NCBI RefSeq assembly: GCF_006539945.1
Contig: NZ_BJNZ01000004.1
Location: 174,884 to 238,883 of the forward strand
Direction of reading: 5' to 3'
Length of the DNA stretch: 64,000 nt
From: Cellulosimicrobium cellulans
Lineage (GTDB): Bacteria; Actinomycetota; Actinomycetes; Actinomycetales; Cellulomonadaceae
The stretch's first letter is position 1. The number at the start of each line of letters is the position of its first letter. The translations under genes and the position numbers were made by a program. The notes beneath the pieces were generated by a model that saw only the letters and a program-made list of their open reading frames with translations, did no database searches and was not told where the DNA came from. Below are positions 1 to 8,001 of this stretch, piece after piece.

Positions 1-962
1 GCGAGGAGGAACTTGAGGCGCGCCTTGTTGCGCAGTCGGCGGTAGCCGTAGTCGCGGAAGATCTGCACGACGCCGTGCCAGACGTCGGGCACCTGCTCCT
101 CGGTGACGAACGCCCCGAGGCGCTCGCCGAGGCGCGGGTTCGCGGACAGCCCGCCGCCGACCCACAGGTCGAACCCGATGCCGAGCTCGGGGTGGCGGTG
201 CGCGACGAACGCGACGTCGTTGATCTCGTGCACGACGTCCTGGCTCGGGTGCCCGGTGAGCGCGGTCTTGAACTTGCGGGGAAGGTTCGCCAGCTCGGGG
301 ACGCCGATGTACTTCTCGGTGATCCCGGCGACGGCCGGACCGATGTCGATGAGCTCGTCGGCGGCGATCCCCGCGACCGGGCTGCCGAGCACGACGCGCG
401 GGACGTCGCCGCACGCCTCCGTCGTCTGCAGGCCGACAGCCTCCAGGCGCCGCCAGATCTCCGGGACGTTCTCGACCTCGACCCAGTGGAGCTGGATGTT
501 CTGGCGGTCGGTGATGTCGGCGCTGTCGCGACCGAAGTCCTTCGAGATGTCCGCGATGACGCGGAGCTGCTCGGTCGTCAGGGCGCCGCCGTCGATGCGG
601 ACCCGGAGCATGAAGTAGCGGTCCTCGAGCTCGTGCGGCTCGAGCGTCGCCGTCTTGCCGCCGTCGATCCCGGGCTTGCGCTGGGTGTACAGGCCCCACC
701 AGCGGAACCGCCCGTGCAGGTCGTCCCCGGTGATGGAGTCGAAGCCGTCCCGCGCGTAGATCGTCTCGATCCGCTCGCGGACGGACAGCCCGCCGTCCTC
801 CTGCTTCCACTTCTCGTTGCCGTTGAGCGGCTCGGTGCCGTCGACCTTCCACTGCCCGTTCGGCCGGGCGGCGCGCGCCGGGCGGGCGGGCCGCTCGCCG
901 GCCCGGGCCGGGCGCTCAGGTCGGGCCGGGGTGGCGTCCGGCACCGTCGTGACCTGCGTCAT
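1..962 (-). CDS. sirA: Ferredoxin-dependent sulfite/nitrite reductase, C-terminus outside window
   Basis: Reduces sulfite to sulfide (or nitrite to ammonia) with six electrons from ferredoxin, using a coupled siroheme and 4Fe-4S centre in the cytoplasm. About 320 N-terminal residues are present; the gene runs off the left edge, so the cluster-binding cysteines are not visible. The readable part has the typical start of this family: RFRWWGLYTQRKPG, the ferrodoxin-like repeat DRYFMLRVRIDGG, the substrate/siroheme stretch DITDRQNIQLHW, and TEACGDVPRVVLGSP. The first 35 residues are Pro/Ala/Arg-rich and probably disordered. The ATG at 960-962 was chosen because the conserved region follows soon after it. 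The upstream cysteine-rich leader peptide argues for sulfite rather than nitrite as the physiological substrate. Family assignment is firm; the sulfite-versus-nitrite choice is inference. Confidence 0.9.
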   Translation of the reverse strand, partial: MTQVTTVPDATPARPERPARAGERPARPARAARPNGQWKVDGTEPLNGNEKWKQEDGGLSVRERIETIYARDGFDSITGDDLHGRFRWWGLYTQRKPGIDGGKTATLEPHELEDRYFMLRVRIDGGALTTEQLRVIADISKDFGRDSADITDRQNIQLHWVEVENVPEIWRRLEAVGLQTTEACGDVPRVVLGSPVAGIAADELIDIGPAVAGITEKYIGVPELANLPRKFKTALTGHPSQDVVHEINDVAFVAHRHPELGIGFDLWVGGGLSANPRLGERLGAFVTEEQVPDVWHGVVQIFRDYGYRRLRNKARLKFLL

Positions 963-1082
963 CGGTGTTCCTCGTGTCCTCGTTCGGGGGCGGGGACGCG
1001 CGACGGCGAGCGCTCAGCGAGGGTGCGAGTGGCTGAGGACCGACGGCGCGCGCCGGTTCTCAGGGGTTCTCCGGGGAGAGGG

Positions 1083-1100
1083 GCGAGCCTGCGGGCTCGC
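1083..1100 (-). promoter_or_regulatory. Hairpin between leader peptide and sulfite reductase
   Basis: A perfect 7-bp stem (GCGAGCC with GGCTCGC) and a 4-nt loop begin 17 nt downstream of the leader peptide stop codon on the minus strand. It is the best visible candidate for the structure whose folding is altered by ribosomes stalled at the cysteine codons. There is no U-run, so it may control translation or Rho access rather than act as an intrinsic terminator. Confidence 0.4.
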
Positions 1101-1117
1101 GCTGAGTCGGGCGCGGT

Positions 1118-1204
1118 TCAGCGACAACAGCTGAGACACGTGTGCGCGCACGCCGGCATCCCGTGACGCGAGGTCACGAGGAGGGTGCGGGCTGCCGTGG
1201 TCAT
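1118..1204 (-). CDS. Cysteine-rich leader peptide of the sulfite reductase gene
   Basis: A 28-codon ORF that begins MTTAARTLLVTSRH and ends CAHTCLSCCR, with four cysteines in its last ten residues. It lies 155 nt upstream of the sulfite reductase start on the same strand. Such peptides occur before cysteine-biosynthesis genes in actinobacteria; in mycobacteria leaderless poly-cysteine ORFs of this kind attenuate the downstream operon when cysteine is plentiful. A TATCGT box ends 7 nt before the ATG, so the peptide may itself start a leaderless transcript. No Shine-Dalgarno sequence is visible. The regulatory role is inferred from position and composition. Confidence 0.75.
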   Translation of the reverse strand: MTTAARTLLVTSRHGMPACAHTCLSCCR

Positions 1205-1269
1205 GCCCTGAACGATAGCGGCGGTCCAGCCACGTGGACAGCCCTGGTCCGCATGGTGGGAAACCGGAA

Positions 1270-1299
1270 ATACTAGACCGATCCGGTCTGGTTTGTCGA
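1270..1299 (-). promoter_or_regulatory. Promoter with embedded palindrome upstream of sulfite reductase leader
   Basis: On the minus strand a -35-like TCGACA (1294-1299) and a -10-like TAGTAT (1270-1275) are separated by 18 nt. The spacer carries the palindrome AGACCG-ATC-CGGTCT (1275-1289), so a dimeric regulator bound there would block RNA polymerase. A second possible -10, TATCGT at 1212-1217, lies nearer the leader ATG. It is not clear which is used. Confidence 0.45.
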
Positions 1300-1396
1300 G
1301 CCCTCGGTGTTCGTCGTGGCCAGGTGGTGCGACCACCGCGTGCGACCGGGGTGCATCTCACTTTGTGCAAACTTTCACGACACGGTCGTCAGCAAA

Positions 1397-1402
1397 TAGG
1401 AT
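1397..1402 (+). promoter_or_regulatory. -10 box of a leaderless promoter (TAGGAT)
   Basis: TAGGAT ends 6 nt before the ATG at 1409. A -35-like TTCACG lies 17 nt upstream (1374-1379). There is no Shine-Dalgarno sequence, so transcription probably starts at or next to the start codon. Confidence 0.5.
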
Positions 1403-1408
1403 GGCGCC

Positions 1409-1774
1409 ATGGAGTTCCTCTACAACGTCTTCGTCGCGCTGCACTTCATCGGGTGGGCCATCGTCCTCGGCGGCTACCTCGCGTCCCTGCGTTCGCCGGG
1501 CCTGTACCAGGGCGTCTTCCACGGCGCGCTCACCGCGCTCGTCGCGGGGATCGCCATGGTGGGCATCGGCGAGGCGTCCGTCTGGGGTGACGGTGGCCCC
1601 GACATGGCCAAGATCGGCGTCAAGCTGGTCATCGCGCTCGTCATCGCCGTGCTCGCGTTCGTCGCCAAGCGCCAGGGGGCCAAGGCGGCCGACGGTGCAG
1701 TCGCGCCGGGCGTCAAGCACGCCATCGGCGGCCTGACCCTCGTGAACATCCTCGTCGCGGTCTTCTGGAACTGA
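1409..1774 (+). CDS. Small integral membrane protein, unknown function
   Basis: A 121-residue protein with about four hydrophobic segments: residues 4-27 (NVFVALHFIGWAIVLGGYLA), roughly 38-55, 70-86 (LVIALVIAVLAFVA), and a C-terminal segment ending NILVAVFWN. No catalytic motif is visible. The opening FVALHFIGWAIVLGGYL is typical of a conserved actinobacterial membrane family of unknown role. It is monocistronic: a hairpin terminator follows at 1793-1823. It is divergent from the sulfite reductase locus, but nothing ties the two functionally. Confidence 0.8.
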   Translation: MEFLYNVFVALHFIGWAIVLGGYLASLRSPGLYQGVFHGALTALVAGIAMVGIGEASVWGDGGPDMAKIGVKLVIALVIAVLAFVAKRQGAKAADGAVAPGVKHAIGGLTLVNILVAVFWN

Positions 1775-1792
1775 CCGCAGCGACCCGGCCGG

Positions 1793-1823
1793 GGCCCGTC
1801 GACGGATCGTCCGTCGGCGGGCC
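1793..1823 (+). terminator. Hairpin terminator after small membrane protein
   Basis: Two 14-nt arms (1793-1806 and 1810-1823) pair with one mismatch around a 3-nt loop and are followed by a T-rich stretch (TTCGTCGTCCTCTT). It separates the membrane protein from padR. Confidence 0.65.
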
Positions 1824-1843
1824 TTCGTCGTCCTCTTGGGGCG

Positions 1844-1876
1844 TTGACGACTGACTAGGTGCATGGTCCACTAGTC
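1844..1876 (+). promoter_or_regulatory. padR promoter region with inverted repeat
   Basis: A -35-like TTGACG (1844-1849) is followed by the inverted repeat GACTAG (1853-1858) and CTAGTC (1871-1876), which ends 2 nt before the padR ATG. The -10 at 17-nt spacing would be a poor TCCACT. A direct repeat GCATGGTCC (1861-1869 and 1877-1885) overlaps the start codon. Position suggests autoregulation by PadR. Confidence 0.4.
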
Positions 1877-1878
1877 GC

Positions 1879-2439
1879 ATGGTCCTTCGATACCTCGTGC
1901 TCGGGCTCCTCACGATCCGGCCCATGACCGGCTACGACCTCAAGCGCGCGTTCGACTCCTCCGTCCGACACTTCTGGGCGGCCGACCGCTCGCAGCTCTA
2001 CCGCACGCTCGCCGCGATCGTGGACGCGGGGCTGGCCGAGGTGGAGGTCGTGCCCCAGGAGAGCTACCCCGACCGGAAGGTCCACACGATCACCGACGCC
2101 GGCCGCGCGGCGCTGCGCGACTGGCTCGCCTCGCCGCTCGGGCCCGAGGACTCGCGCGAGCCCTTTCTCGGGCGGCTGTTCTTCGCCGACCAGCTCGACG
2201 ACGAGGGCGTGGCGGCGCTCCTCGCGTCCCGGCGCGCCCTGGCCGAGGAGACGGTCGCGACGCTCACTGCCGAGGAGGAGCGGGTCGCGACGGTCCTCGC
2301 GGGTGGCGGCCCCGACGCGGACCGCGTCCGGGGCACCCGCGGCCTCGCCCTGCGCCTCGCGACGCTCCGCCACGGGCTCGCGCACGCCCGCACCGAGCTC
2401 GCATGGCTCGACGAGACCGAGCGGGAGGTGCTCGCGTGA
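1879..2439 (+). CDS. PadR family transcriptional regulator
   Basis: A 186-residue DNA-binding repressor with the PadR winged-helix N-terminus: LVLGLLTIRPMTGYDLKRAF (residues 5-24), SQLYRTLAAIVDAGL and the wing DRKVHTITDAGRAALRDWL near residues 63-84. The C-terminal half is the helical Vir_act_alpha_C-type dimerisation domain. It usually represses genes that respond to phenolics, drugs or stress. Its stop overlaps the start of the next gene in a GTGA arrangement, so the two are translationally coupled and the hydrolase is its likely target or partner. No SD lies before the ATG, which suggests a leaderless message. Confidence 0.9.
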   Translation: MVLRYLVLGLLTIRPMTGYDLKRAFDSSVRHFWAADRSQLYRTLAAIVDAGLAEVEVVPQESYPDRKVHTITDAGRAALRDWLASPLGPEDSREPFLGRLFFADQLDDEGVAALLASRRALAEETVATLTAEEERVATVLAGGGPDADRVRGTRGLALRLATLRHGLAHARTELAWLDETEREVLA

Positions 2440-3266
2440 CCGCGCCGGACGTCGTCGTGCACCACCCCGCCACCCGCCCTGGCGCGCCGGGCACGGACGC
2501 CGTCTCCGTCGTCCTGCTGCACGGGGGCAACGTGGCGTCGTGGATGTGGGAGCCGCAGGTGGAGGCGCTGGACGACCTCGACGTGTGGACCCCCGACCTG
2601 CTCGGCTTCGGGAGCCGTGGCGACCAGGTTCCGGCAACCCTCGACGCGGTCGTCGACGACGTCGCCGCGACGGTCTCCGCGATCCCCGCCGGGCGGGAGG
2701 TGCACGTCGTCGGGCTGTCGCTCGGCGGGATCGTCGCGCTGCGTCTCGCCGCGCAGCATCCGGGACTCGTGCGCTCCGTCCTCGCGTCCGGCGCGGTGGT
2801 CGACGGCGTGCCCGGCCTCGCCGGCGCGTTCGGCCGCGCGCAGCTCCGGGTCTGGGACCGGCCCTGGTACTGGCGGGGCCAGGCCGTCGCCATGGGCATC
2901 CCGGCGGACGCACGCGACCTGTTCGTGCGCTCGGGGCTCGCGATCCGCCGCGAGACCATGGCGCGGCTGCTGCCCGACGTCTACGGCGGGCGCTGGCCCG
3001 ACGGCCTCGCGGAGTCGGGAGCCCGCGTGCTCGCGGTCGCGGGCGGTCGGGACCTGCGCCCCGCGCGCCGCGCCCTGGCGACGATCCAGCGTCGCGTGCC
3101 GGACGCCGTCGTGCGCCTGGCGCCCGGGATGCACCACCAGTGGAGCGCGGAGGACCCGGACCTGTTCAGCGCGATGATCCGGTCCTGGGCCGTCGACGGC
3201 GTCGCGCCCCCCGCCCTGGTCCCGCTCGCTCCCGCCAGGCAGCGCCGCAAGCCCGCTGAGAAGTGA
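2436..3266 (+). CDS. Alpha/beta hydrolase
   Basis: A 276-residue alpha/beta hydrolase. The oxyanion-hole motif LLHGGN follows strand 3 (residues ~27-32), the nucleophile elbow is GLSLGG (~95-100), a GGRD segment carries the likely acid, and HHQW (PGMHHQW) near the C-terminus supplies the catalytic His. The GTG start at 2436 overlaps the padR stop (GTGA) and has GGGAGG 6-7 nt upstream; an in-frame ATG 33 nt upstream is less likely because it lies inside padR without an SD. The substrate cannot be told; esterase, lactonase or haloperoxidase-like activity is possible. Confidence 0.88.
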   Translation: MTAPDVVVHHPATRPGAPGTDAVSVVLLHGGNVASWMWEPQVEALDDLDVWTPDLLGFGSRGDQVPATLDAVVDDVAATVSAIPAGREVHVVGLSLGGIVALRLAAQHPGLVRSVLASGAVVDGVPGLAGAFGRAQLRVWDRPWYWRGQAVAMGIPADARDLFVRSGLAIRRETMARLLPDVYGGRWPDGLAESGARVLAVAGGRDLRPARRALATIQRRVPDAVVRLAPGMHHQWSAEDPDLFSAMIRSWAVDGVAPPALVPLAPARQRRKPAEK

Positions 3267-3313
3267 CTATCTGCCCCCAAGCTGGTCGAATCGAGGGCGC
3301 ATGGTCACTTCTC
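3258..3313. repeat. 10-bp perfect inverted repeat over the hydrolase stop codon
   Basis: GAGAAGTGAC (3258-3267) is repeated inverted as GTCACTTCTC (3304-3313) with 36 nt between. The first arm contains the hydrolase stop codon. It could form a long-loop hairpin at the transcript end or be an operator for the next gene. Confidence 0.4.
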
Positions 3314-3339
3314 GGCGCCCCTGTGCGAAGGTGGGCGCC

Positions 3340-3822
3340 GTGAGCGTCGGTGGAGAGGTCCTCGTCGGGCTGGCGATCCTGGTCGGGCTGATCGGGATCG
3401 TCGTGCAGATCCTGCCCGGGAACGTGCTCGTGCTCGGCGCGATCCTCGTGTGGGCGATCGTCACGGGCGGCCCTGCCGCATGGGTCGTGTTCGCCGTCGC
3501 CGCCGTCCTCGTGGTCGCCGCCGAGGTGTCGCAGTACGTCCTCGCCGGCCGGCACATGCGCCGGGCGGACGTTCCCTGGTCGACCCTCGTGTGGGGCGGG
3601 ATCGCGGGTGTCGTCGGGTTCTTCGTCATCCCCGTGATCGGCCTGTTCATCGGGTTCGTGCTCGCGGTGTTCGTCGCCGAGCTCCTGCGCCGCCGCGACC
3701 GTCGCGCCGCGTGGCGCGCGACCGTCGCCGCGATGCAGGCCACGGGCATCACGATCCTCGTCCAGCTCCTGGGCGGGCTCCTCGCGGCGGCGGCGTGGGG
3801 CGTGGGGCTCGCGATCACCTGA
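3340..3822 (+). CDS. DUF456 domain membrane protein
   Basis: A 160-residue, almost wholly hydrophobic protein with about five transmembrane segments. Features typical of DUF456 are LVGLIGIVVQILPGNVLV near the N-terminus and the Gly-rich GGIAGVVGFFVIPVIGLFIGFVLAVFVAE core, whose glycine-zipper spacing suggests tightly packed helices. The GTG at 3340 was chosen because AAGGTGG precedes it and the hydrophobic domain starts right after; an ATG 39 nt earlier would add a charged stretch. Molecular function is unknown. It ends 6 nt before the convergent VOC gene. Confidence 0.82.
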   Translation: MSVGGEVLVGLAILVGLIGIVVQILPGNVLVLGAILVWAIVTGGPAAWVVFAVAAVLVVAAEVSQYVLAGRHMRRADVPWSTLVWGGIAGVVGFFVIPVIGLFIGFVLAVFVAELLRRRDRRAAWRATVAAMQATGITILVQLLGGLLAAAAWGVGLAIT

Positions 3823-3828
3823 CGTGCG

Positions 3829-4209
3829 TCAGCCGGGGATCTCCATCACGTAGAGCGTGTTCCCGTCGACGTCGCGCAGCGAGAACATCGGCGGGACGCC
3901 CTCCCAGCGCAGGAGCTCTCCGGTGCTCGCGCCGGCGTCGGTGAGCGTCGCGTGGTCGGCGGCCGCGTCGGAGGTCGTGAGGCGGATGCCGGTGTCGACG
4001 CCCGCGGGGAGGCCATCCCCTGCGGCGACGAGGGCGACGGACGTCGCCGAGCCCGAGGGCGCGACCTCGATCCAGCGGAACCCCTCCTGGAGATCGCCGT
4101 CCATGCGGACCTCGAAGCCGAGCGTCCCGGTGTAGTAGGCGAGCGCGCGGTCCTGGTCCGTGACCGGGATCGCGACGGTGTGCACTCCGGTGAGATGGGT
4201 CGTCGCCAT
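3829..4209 (-). CDS. VOC (glyoxalase/bleomycin-resistance fold) family protein
   Basis: A 126-residue single-module vicinal oxygen chelate protein. It starts TGVHTVAIPVTDQDRALAYYTGTLGFEVR, the hallmark of the fold with a potential metal-binding His in the first strand, and ends RDVDGNTLYVMEIPG with the Glu of the last strand as second ligand. Two such modules would form the active site by dimerisation. It may be a lyase, dioxygenase-like enzyme or a drug-binding protein; the substrate is not predictable. The ATG at 4207-4209 has GAAGGAG 6 nt upstream, better than the longer in-frame start at 4278. Confidence 0.87.
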   Translation of the reverse strand: MATTHLTGVHTVAIPVTDQDRALAYYTGTLGFEVRMDGDLQEGFRWIEVAPSGSATSVALVAAGDGLPAGVDTGIRLTTSDAAADHATLTDAGASTGELLRWEGVPPMFSLRDVDGNTLYVMEIPG

Positions 4210-4327
4210 GGTGGCTCCTTCGTGGTGCGGCAGGTGCTGCGGACGAACGGGGAGACCGTCGCGGGCGACCGGACTCATCGGCGGGGCGGCGCCGGGTGTG
4301 GGCGGGGGCGCCTAGGCTGGTGGGGCT

Positions 4328-7108
4328 ATGGCTTCGCTCTTCGAGAACCTCCCGCTGCCCGGCCTCGACACGCTGTTCGACGGCCCGCGCGTCGACCACG
4401 GCGGCGAGTCCCGCCTCCCGCGGACCGCCCCGCGCTGGACCGACGACCCGGCCGTGCCCGACGGCGCGGGCTCGCCCGCCGAGGACGGTGGGAGCAGGTC
4501 GGGGGGCGCCGGCTCGTCACCGGGAACGGGGGAGCGCACGGGCCGGTACGCGCACCTCGACCCCGACGCGTTGCTCGACGGGCTCAACCCGCAGCAGCGC
4601 GAGGCCGTCGTGCACGCGGGCGGGCCGCTGCTCATCGTGGCGGGCGCCGGGTCGGGCAAGACGCGCGTGCTCACGCACCGCATCGCGTACCTGCTCGCCA
4701 CGCGCCGGTCCAACGCCGGCCAGATCCTCGCGATCACCTTCACCAACAAGGCCGCGGCAGAGATGCGCGAGCGCGTCGAGACGCTCGTCGGGCCGTCGGC
4801 GCGGAACATGTGGGTCTCGACGTTCCACTCCGCGTGCGTGCGCATCCTGCGGCGCGAGGCCAAGACGCTCGGGCTGCGGTCGAGCTTCTCCATCTACGAC
4901 GCCGCGGACTCCCAGCGGCTCATCACGCTCGTGACGCGCGAGCTGGACCTCGACCCCAAGAAGTACCCGGCGCGGTCGCTCGCCAACAAGATCTCGGACC
5001 TCAAGAACGAGCTCATCGACCCCGAGACCTACGCGCGCGACTCCGGCGCCCACGCGACGGACGACGGTCTCGCGGCGCGGGCCGGCCAGCACGGCGCGAA
5101 CGTGCCCGAGTTCGACCAGGTGCTCGCCGACGTCTACACGCGCTACCAGGCCCGGCTCGTCGCCGCGAGCGCGCTCGACTTCGACGACATCATCATGACG
5201 ACGGTCAACCTGCTCCAGGCGTTCCCCGCCGTCGCGGAGCACTACCGCCGCCGGTTCCGCCACGTGCTCGTCGACGAGTACCAGGACACCAACCACGCGC
5301 AGTACGTGCTCGTGCGCGAGCTCGCGGGCGTCGGCGAGGACTCCGCCGCGACCGACGCCGCGACGAGCGGCACGGGCGAGGCGCAGGTCCCCGCGCTCGA
5401 CCCGGCCGAGCTCACCGTCGTCGGTGACGCCGACCAGTCGATCTACGCGTTCCGTGGTGCCACGATCCGCAACATCCTCGAGTTCGAGGCCGACTACCCG
5501 GACGCCCGCACCATCCTGCTCGAGCAGAACTACCGCTCGACCCAGAACATCCTCTCGGCCGCCAACGCCGTCATCTCGCGCAACCCCGACCGCAAGCCCA
5601 AGCGCCTGTGGACCGACTCGGGCGCGGGCGCGAAGGTCATCGGCTACGTCGCGGACAACGAGCACGAGGAGGCGCGGTTCGTCGCCGAGGAGATCGACCG
5701 CCTGGGCGACTCCGACGGCGTGCGCCCCGGCGACGTCGCGGTGTTCTACCGGACGAACGCGCAGTCCCGCGCGCTGGAGGAGGTGCTCATCCGCGTCGGC
5801 CTGCCGTACAAGGTCGTCGGCGGCACGCGCTTCTACGAGCGGCGCGAGGTCAAGGACGCCGTCGCGTACCTGCGCGCGATCGACAACCTCGACGACGACG
5901 TCAACCTGCGCCGCGTGCTCAACACGCCCAAGCGGGGCCTGGGGGACCGGGCAGAGGGCGCCGTCGCGGCGCTCGCGGACCGCGAGCGCATCTCGTTCGG
6001 TGCCGCGCTCGCCCGGATCGACGAGATCCCCGGCCTGACCAACCGCACGCTCAACCCCCTGCGCGCCTTCGTCGAGCTCATGACCGGGCTGCGCGAGCTC
6101 GCGGACTCCGGCGCGAGCCCGTCCGAGATCCTCGGCGCCGTCCTCGACCGCACGGGCTACCTCGCCGAGCTGCGCGCGAGCGACGACCCGCAGGACGCGA
6201 CGCGCGTCGAGAACCTCGCCGAGCTGCACGCCGTCGCGACGGAGTTCACGGAGCTCGACCCCGAGGGCACGCTGTCCGACTTCCTCGAGCGCGTCTCGCT
6301 CGTCGCGGACGCCGACCAGATCCCCGCGGACGACGGCGACGACGAGGACGCCGAGGGCGAGGAGAAGGAGGACCCGGGCGTCGTCACGCTCATGACGCTC
6401 CACACGGCCAAGGGCCTCGAGTTCCCCGTCGTGTTCCTCACCGGCATGGAGGACGGCACGTTCCCGCACATGCGGTCCTTGCACGACGACGCCGAGCTCG
6501 CCGAGGAGCGCCGCCTCGCCTACGTGGGCATCACCCGCGCGCGCGAGCGGCTCTACGTGTCCCGGTCCGCGGTGCGGTCCGCGTGGGGCATGGCCAACGA
6601 GTTCCCGCCCAGCCGGTTCCTCGAGGAGATCCCCGAGGAGCTGTGGGACTGGCGGCGGCGCGAGTCGTCGATGGCGACCCTGCGCGCGGGCGGGTCGGTC
6701 TGGGGCCGCGGCTCGGGTTCGGGCTCGTGGTCCGCGTCGCGGTCCGGGTCGTGGTCGGGGGCACGGTCCGGGGCCGACGACGACGGGTCTGCCATCCGCG
6801 GCCCTCGTTCCTCGGGCCGCTCCCGCCAGACCCGCCACGACCCGTCGTCGTCGGCCCCGGCCCGCGCCGCGTTCGGCTCACCTTCGGGGTCCGGCGCCGG
6901 TGGGGCGAAGTTCGGGTCGGCGACGCCGCGCGCCGACGGGGACGTGCCGAACCTCGCCGTCGGTGACAAGGTCACGCACGACGCCTACGGGCTCGGGACG
7001 GTCGTCTCGCTCGAGGGGGCGGGACCGAACGCCGTCGCGAAGATCGACTTCGGCGCGGACGGGACCAAGCGGCTGCTGCTGAGGTACTCGCCCGTCACGA
7101 AGCTCTGA
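4328..7108 (+). CDS. pcrA: ATP-dependent DNA helicase PcrA/UvrD
   Basis: A 926-residue superfamily 1A 3'-5' helicase that acts in nucleotide excision repair and replication-fork maintenance. The core begins at LNPQQREAVVHAGGPLLIVAGAGSGKT: Q-motif then Walker A at residues ~106-113. Further motifs are TFTNKAAAEMRERV (Ia), VDEYQDTN (II, ~residue 315), VGDADQSIYAFRGA (III), LEQNYRS (IV), and TLHTAKGLEFPVVFLTGMEDG and RRLAYVGITRARERLY (V-VI). An acidic insert (DDGDDEDAEGEEKEDPG) precedes motif V. A Ser/Gly/Arg-rich linker leads to a C-terminal Tudor-like module (VGDKVTHDAYGLGTVVSLEG) known to contact RNA polymerase in related proteins. A TAGGCT box lies 9 nt before the ATG, so the leader is very short. 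Confidence 0.96.
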   Translation: MASLFENLPLPGLDTLFDGPRVDHGGESRLPRTAPRWTDDPAVPDGAGSPAEDGGSRSGGAGSSPGTGERTGRYAHLDPDALLDGLNPQQREAVVHAGGPLLIVAGAGSGKTRVLTHRIAYLLATRRSNAGQILAITFTNKAAAEMRERVETLVGPSARNMWVSTFHSACVRILRREAKTLGLRSSFSIYDAADSQRLITLVTRELDLDPKKYPARSLANKISDLKNELIDPETYARDSGAHATDDGLAARAGQHGANVPEFDQVLADVYTRYQARLVAASALDFDDIIMTTVNLLQAFPAVAEHYRRRFRHVLVDEYQDTNHAQYVLVRELAGVGEDSAATDAATSGTGEAQVPALDPAELTVVGDADQSIYAFRGATIRNILEFEADYPDARTILLEQNYRSTQNILSAANAVISRNPDRKPKRLWTDSGAGAKVIGYVADNEHEEARFVAEEIDRLGDSDGVRPGDVAVFYRTNAQSRALEEVLIRVGLPYKVVGGTRFYERREVKDAVAYLRAIDNLDDDVNLRRVLNTPKRGLGDRAEGAVAALADRERISFGAALARIDEIPGLTNRTLNPLRAFVELMTGLRELADSGASPSEILGAVLDRTGYLAELRASDDPQDATRVENLAELHAVATEFTELDPEGTLSDFLERVSLVADADQIPADDGDDEDAEGEEKEDPGVVTLMTLHTAKGLEFPVVFLTGMEDGTFPHMRSLHDDAELAEERRLAYVGITRARERLYVSRSAVRSAWGMANEFPPSRFLEEIPEELWDWRRRESSMATLRAGGSVWGRGSGSGSWSASRSGSWSGARSGADDDGSAIRGPRSSGRSRQTRHDPSSSAPARAAFGSPSGSGAGGAKFGSATPRADGDVPNLAVGDKVTHDAYGLGTVVSLEGAGPNAVAKIDFGADGTKRLLLRYSPVTKL

Positions 7109-7151
7109 CGCGTCGGGCGCTCGCCCGGCCGGTCGAGCGCCCGTGCGCGTC
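7107..7151. terminator. Bidirectional hairpin between convergent pcrA and DUF6518 genes
   Basis: GACGCG (7107-7112) and GGGCGCTCG (7115-7123) pair with CGAGCGCCC (7134-7142) and CGCGTC (7146-7151), giving an interrupted 15-bp stem that includes the last bases of the pcrA stop codon. It lies between convergent genes. Confidence 0.6.
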
Positions 7152-7167
7152 TCGGGCTTCCGCGGTC

Positions 7168-7878
7168 TCAGCCGATCGTGCCGAGCGCGCGGTAGGCGAG
7201 GACGAACGCCGTCGCGACGACGGCGGTGCCTCCCGCGGCGAGCGCGACCGGGGCGGTGCCGCGCAGTCGCCGGGCGAGCACGGCGGCGAGCAGCACGAGC
7301 GACGCGAGCCCGATCACGACCCAGTACGTGGCGCCCGTCGTCTCGACGACTGCCGTGAGCCCGTACACGGACTCGCCGAGACCGATGCCCGCGAGCACCG
7401 CCGTGCCGAGGGCCGCGCGCGCTCCCGCGCGCCACAGCCACGCCGCGGCGACTCCGACGAACGGGCCGACGACGAGGCCGACCACCCCGAACAGCGTCGG
7501 GTCGTAGAAGAACCCGCGCAGGTCGGCGGCGACCGTGTACCCGAGGGTGAGCAGCACGAAGCTCGCCGCGCCCAGCACGGCGGCGTGCCAGGTCCGCGTC
7601 CTCAGGTCGCGGGCTGCCCAGGCGACGAGGAGCGCCGTGAGCAGGGTCCAGCCGCTCGCCGAGTTCGCGAAGGGTGCCGCGGCGTCGGGCAGGAAGCCCT
7701 GGGCGTACGAGGTCAGCCCGCCGAGCAGGAAGCTCGCGGCGAGCACGACGGCGCCCCTCGCCCAGGGCTGGCCGACGAGGGTCGGGGACCCCGCGGCGCG
7801 GCCGAGGTCGGAGCGCGCGCGGAGCTCGGAGCGGGAGCGGTCGTCGGGGCGGTCGTGGAGCGAGGTCACGTCAGGCAC
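7168..7878 (-). CDS. DUF6518-like membrane protein
   Basis: A 236-residue membrane protein. After about 40 charged residues there are roughly seven hydrophobic segments beginning AVVLAASFLLGGLTSYAQGFLP. The stretch SYAQGFLP...ANSASGWTLLTALLVAWAAR matches what I recall of DUF6518, a Streptomyces and Micrococcales family without known function. The start is GTG at 7876-7878: a TACCGT box ends 6 nt upstream and no SD is present, so the message is probably leaderless. It is convergent with pcrA and has no obvious operon partner. Confidence 0.75.
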   Translation of the reverse strand: MPDVTSLHDRPDDRSRSELRARSDLGRAAGSPTLVGQPWARGAVVLAASFLLGGLTSYAQGFLPDAAAPFANSASGWTLLTALLVAWAARDLRTRTWHAAVLGAASFVLLTLGYTVAADLRGFFYDPTLFGVVGLVVGPFVGVAAAWLWRAGARAALGTAVLAGIGLGESVYGLTAVVETTGATYWVVIGLASLVLLAAVLARRLRGTAPVALAAGGTAVVATAFVLAYRALGTIG

Positions 7879-8001
7879 CCCTCGACGGTAGGCGCGTGGT
7901 CGCGGCGAGGCGTCACCCCGTCGTCGGGCACGGGCGGGCGAGGCGTCCTACCGTGGCAGGACGACCGAGCCCCGAGGTGCAGGGGACCGGTCGCGCCGGG
8001 G

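Noticed and set aside
75..1166. Plus-strand frame opposite sulfite reductase
   Set aside because: Shadow of the sulfite reductase gene on the other strand.
1274..1290. McbR-type sulfur operator (TAGAC-N6-GTCTA)
   Set aside because: The half sites resemble it, but the spacer is 7 nt and the last base differs, so I report only a palindrome and not a named regulator.
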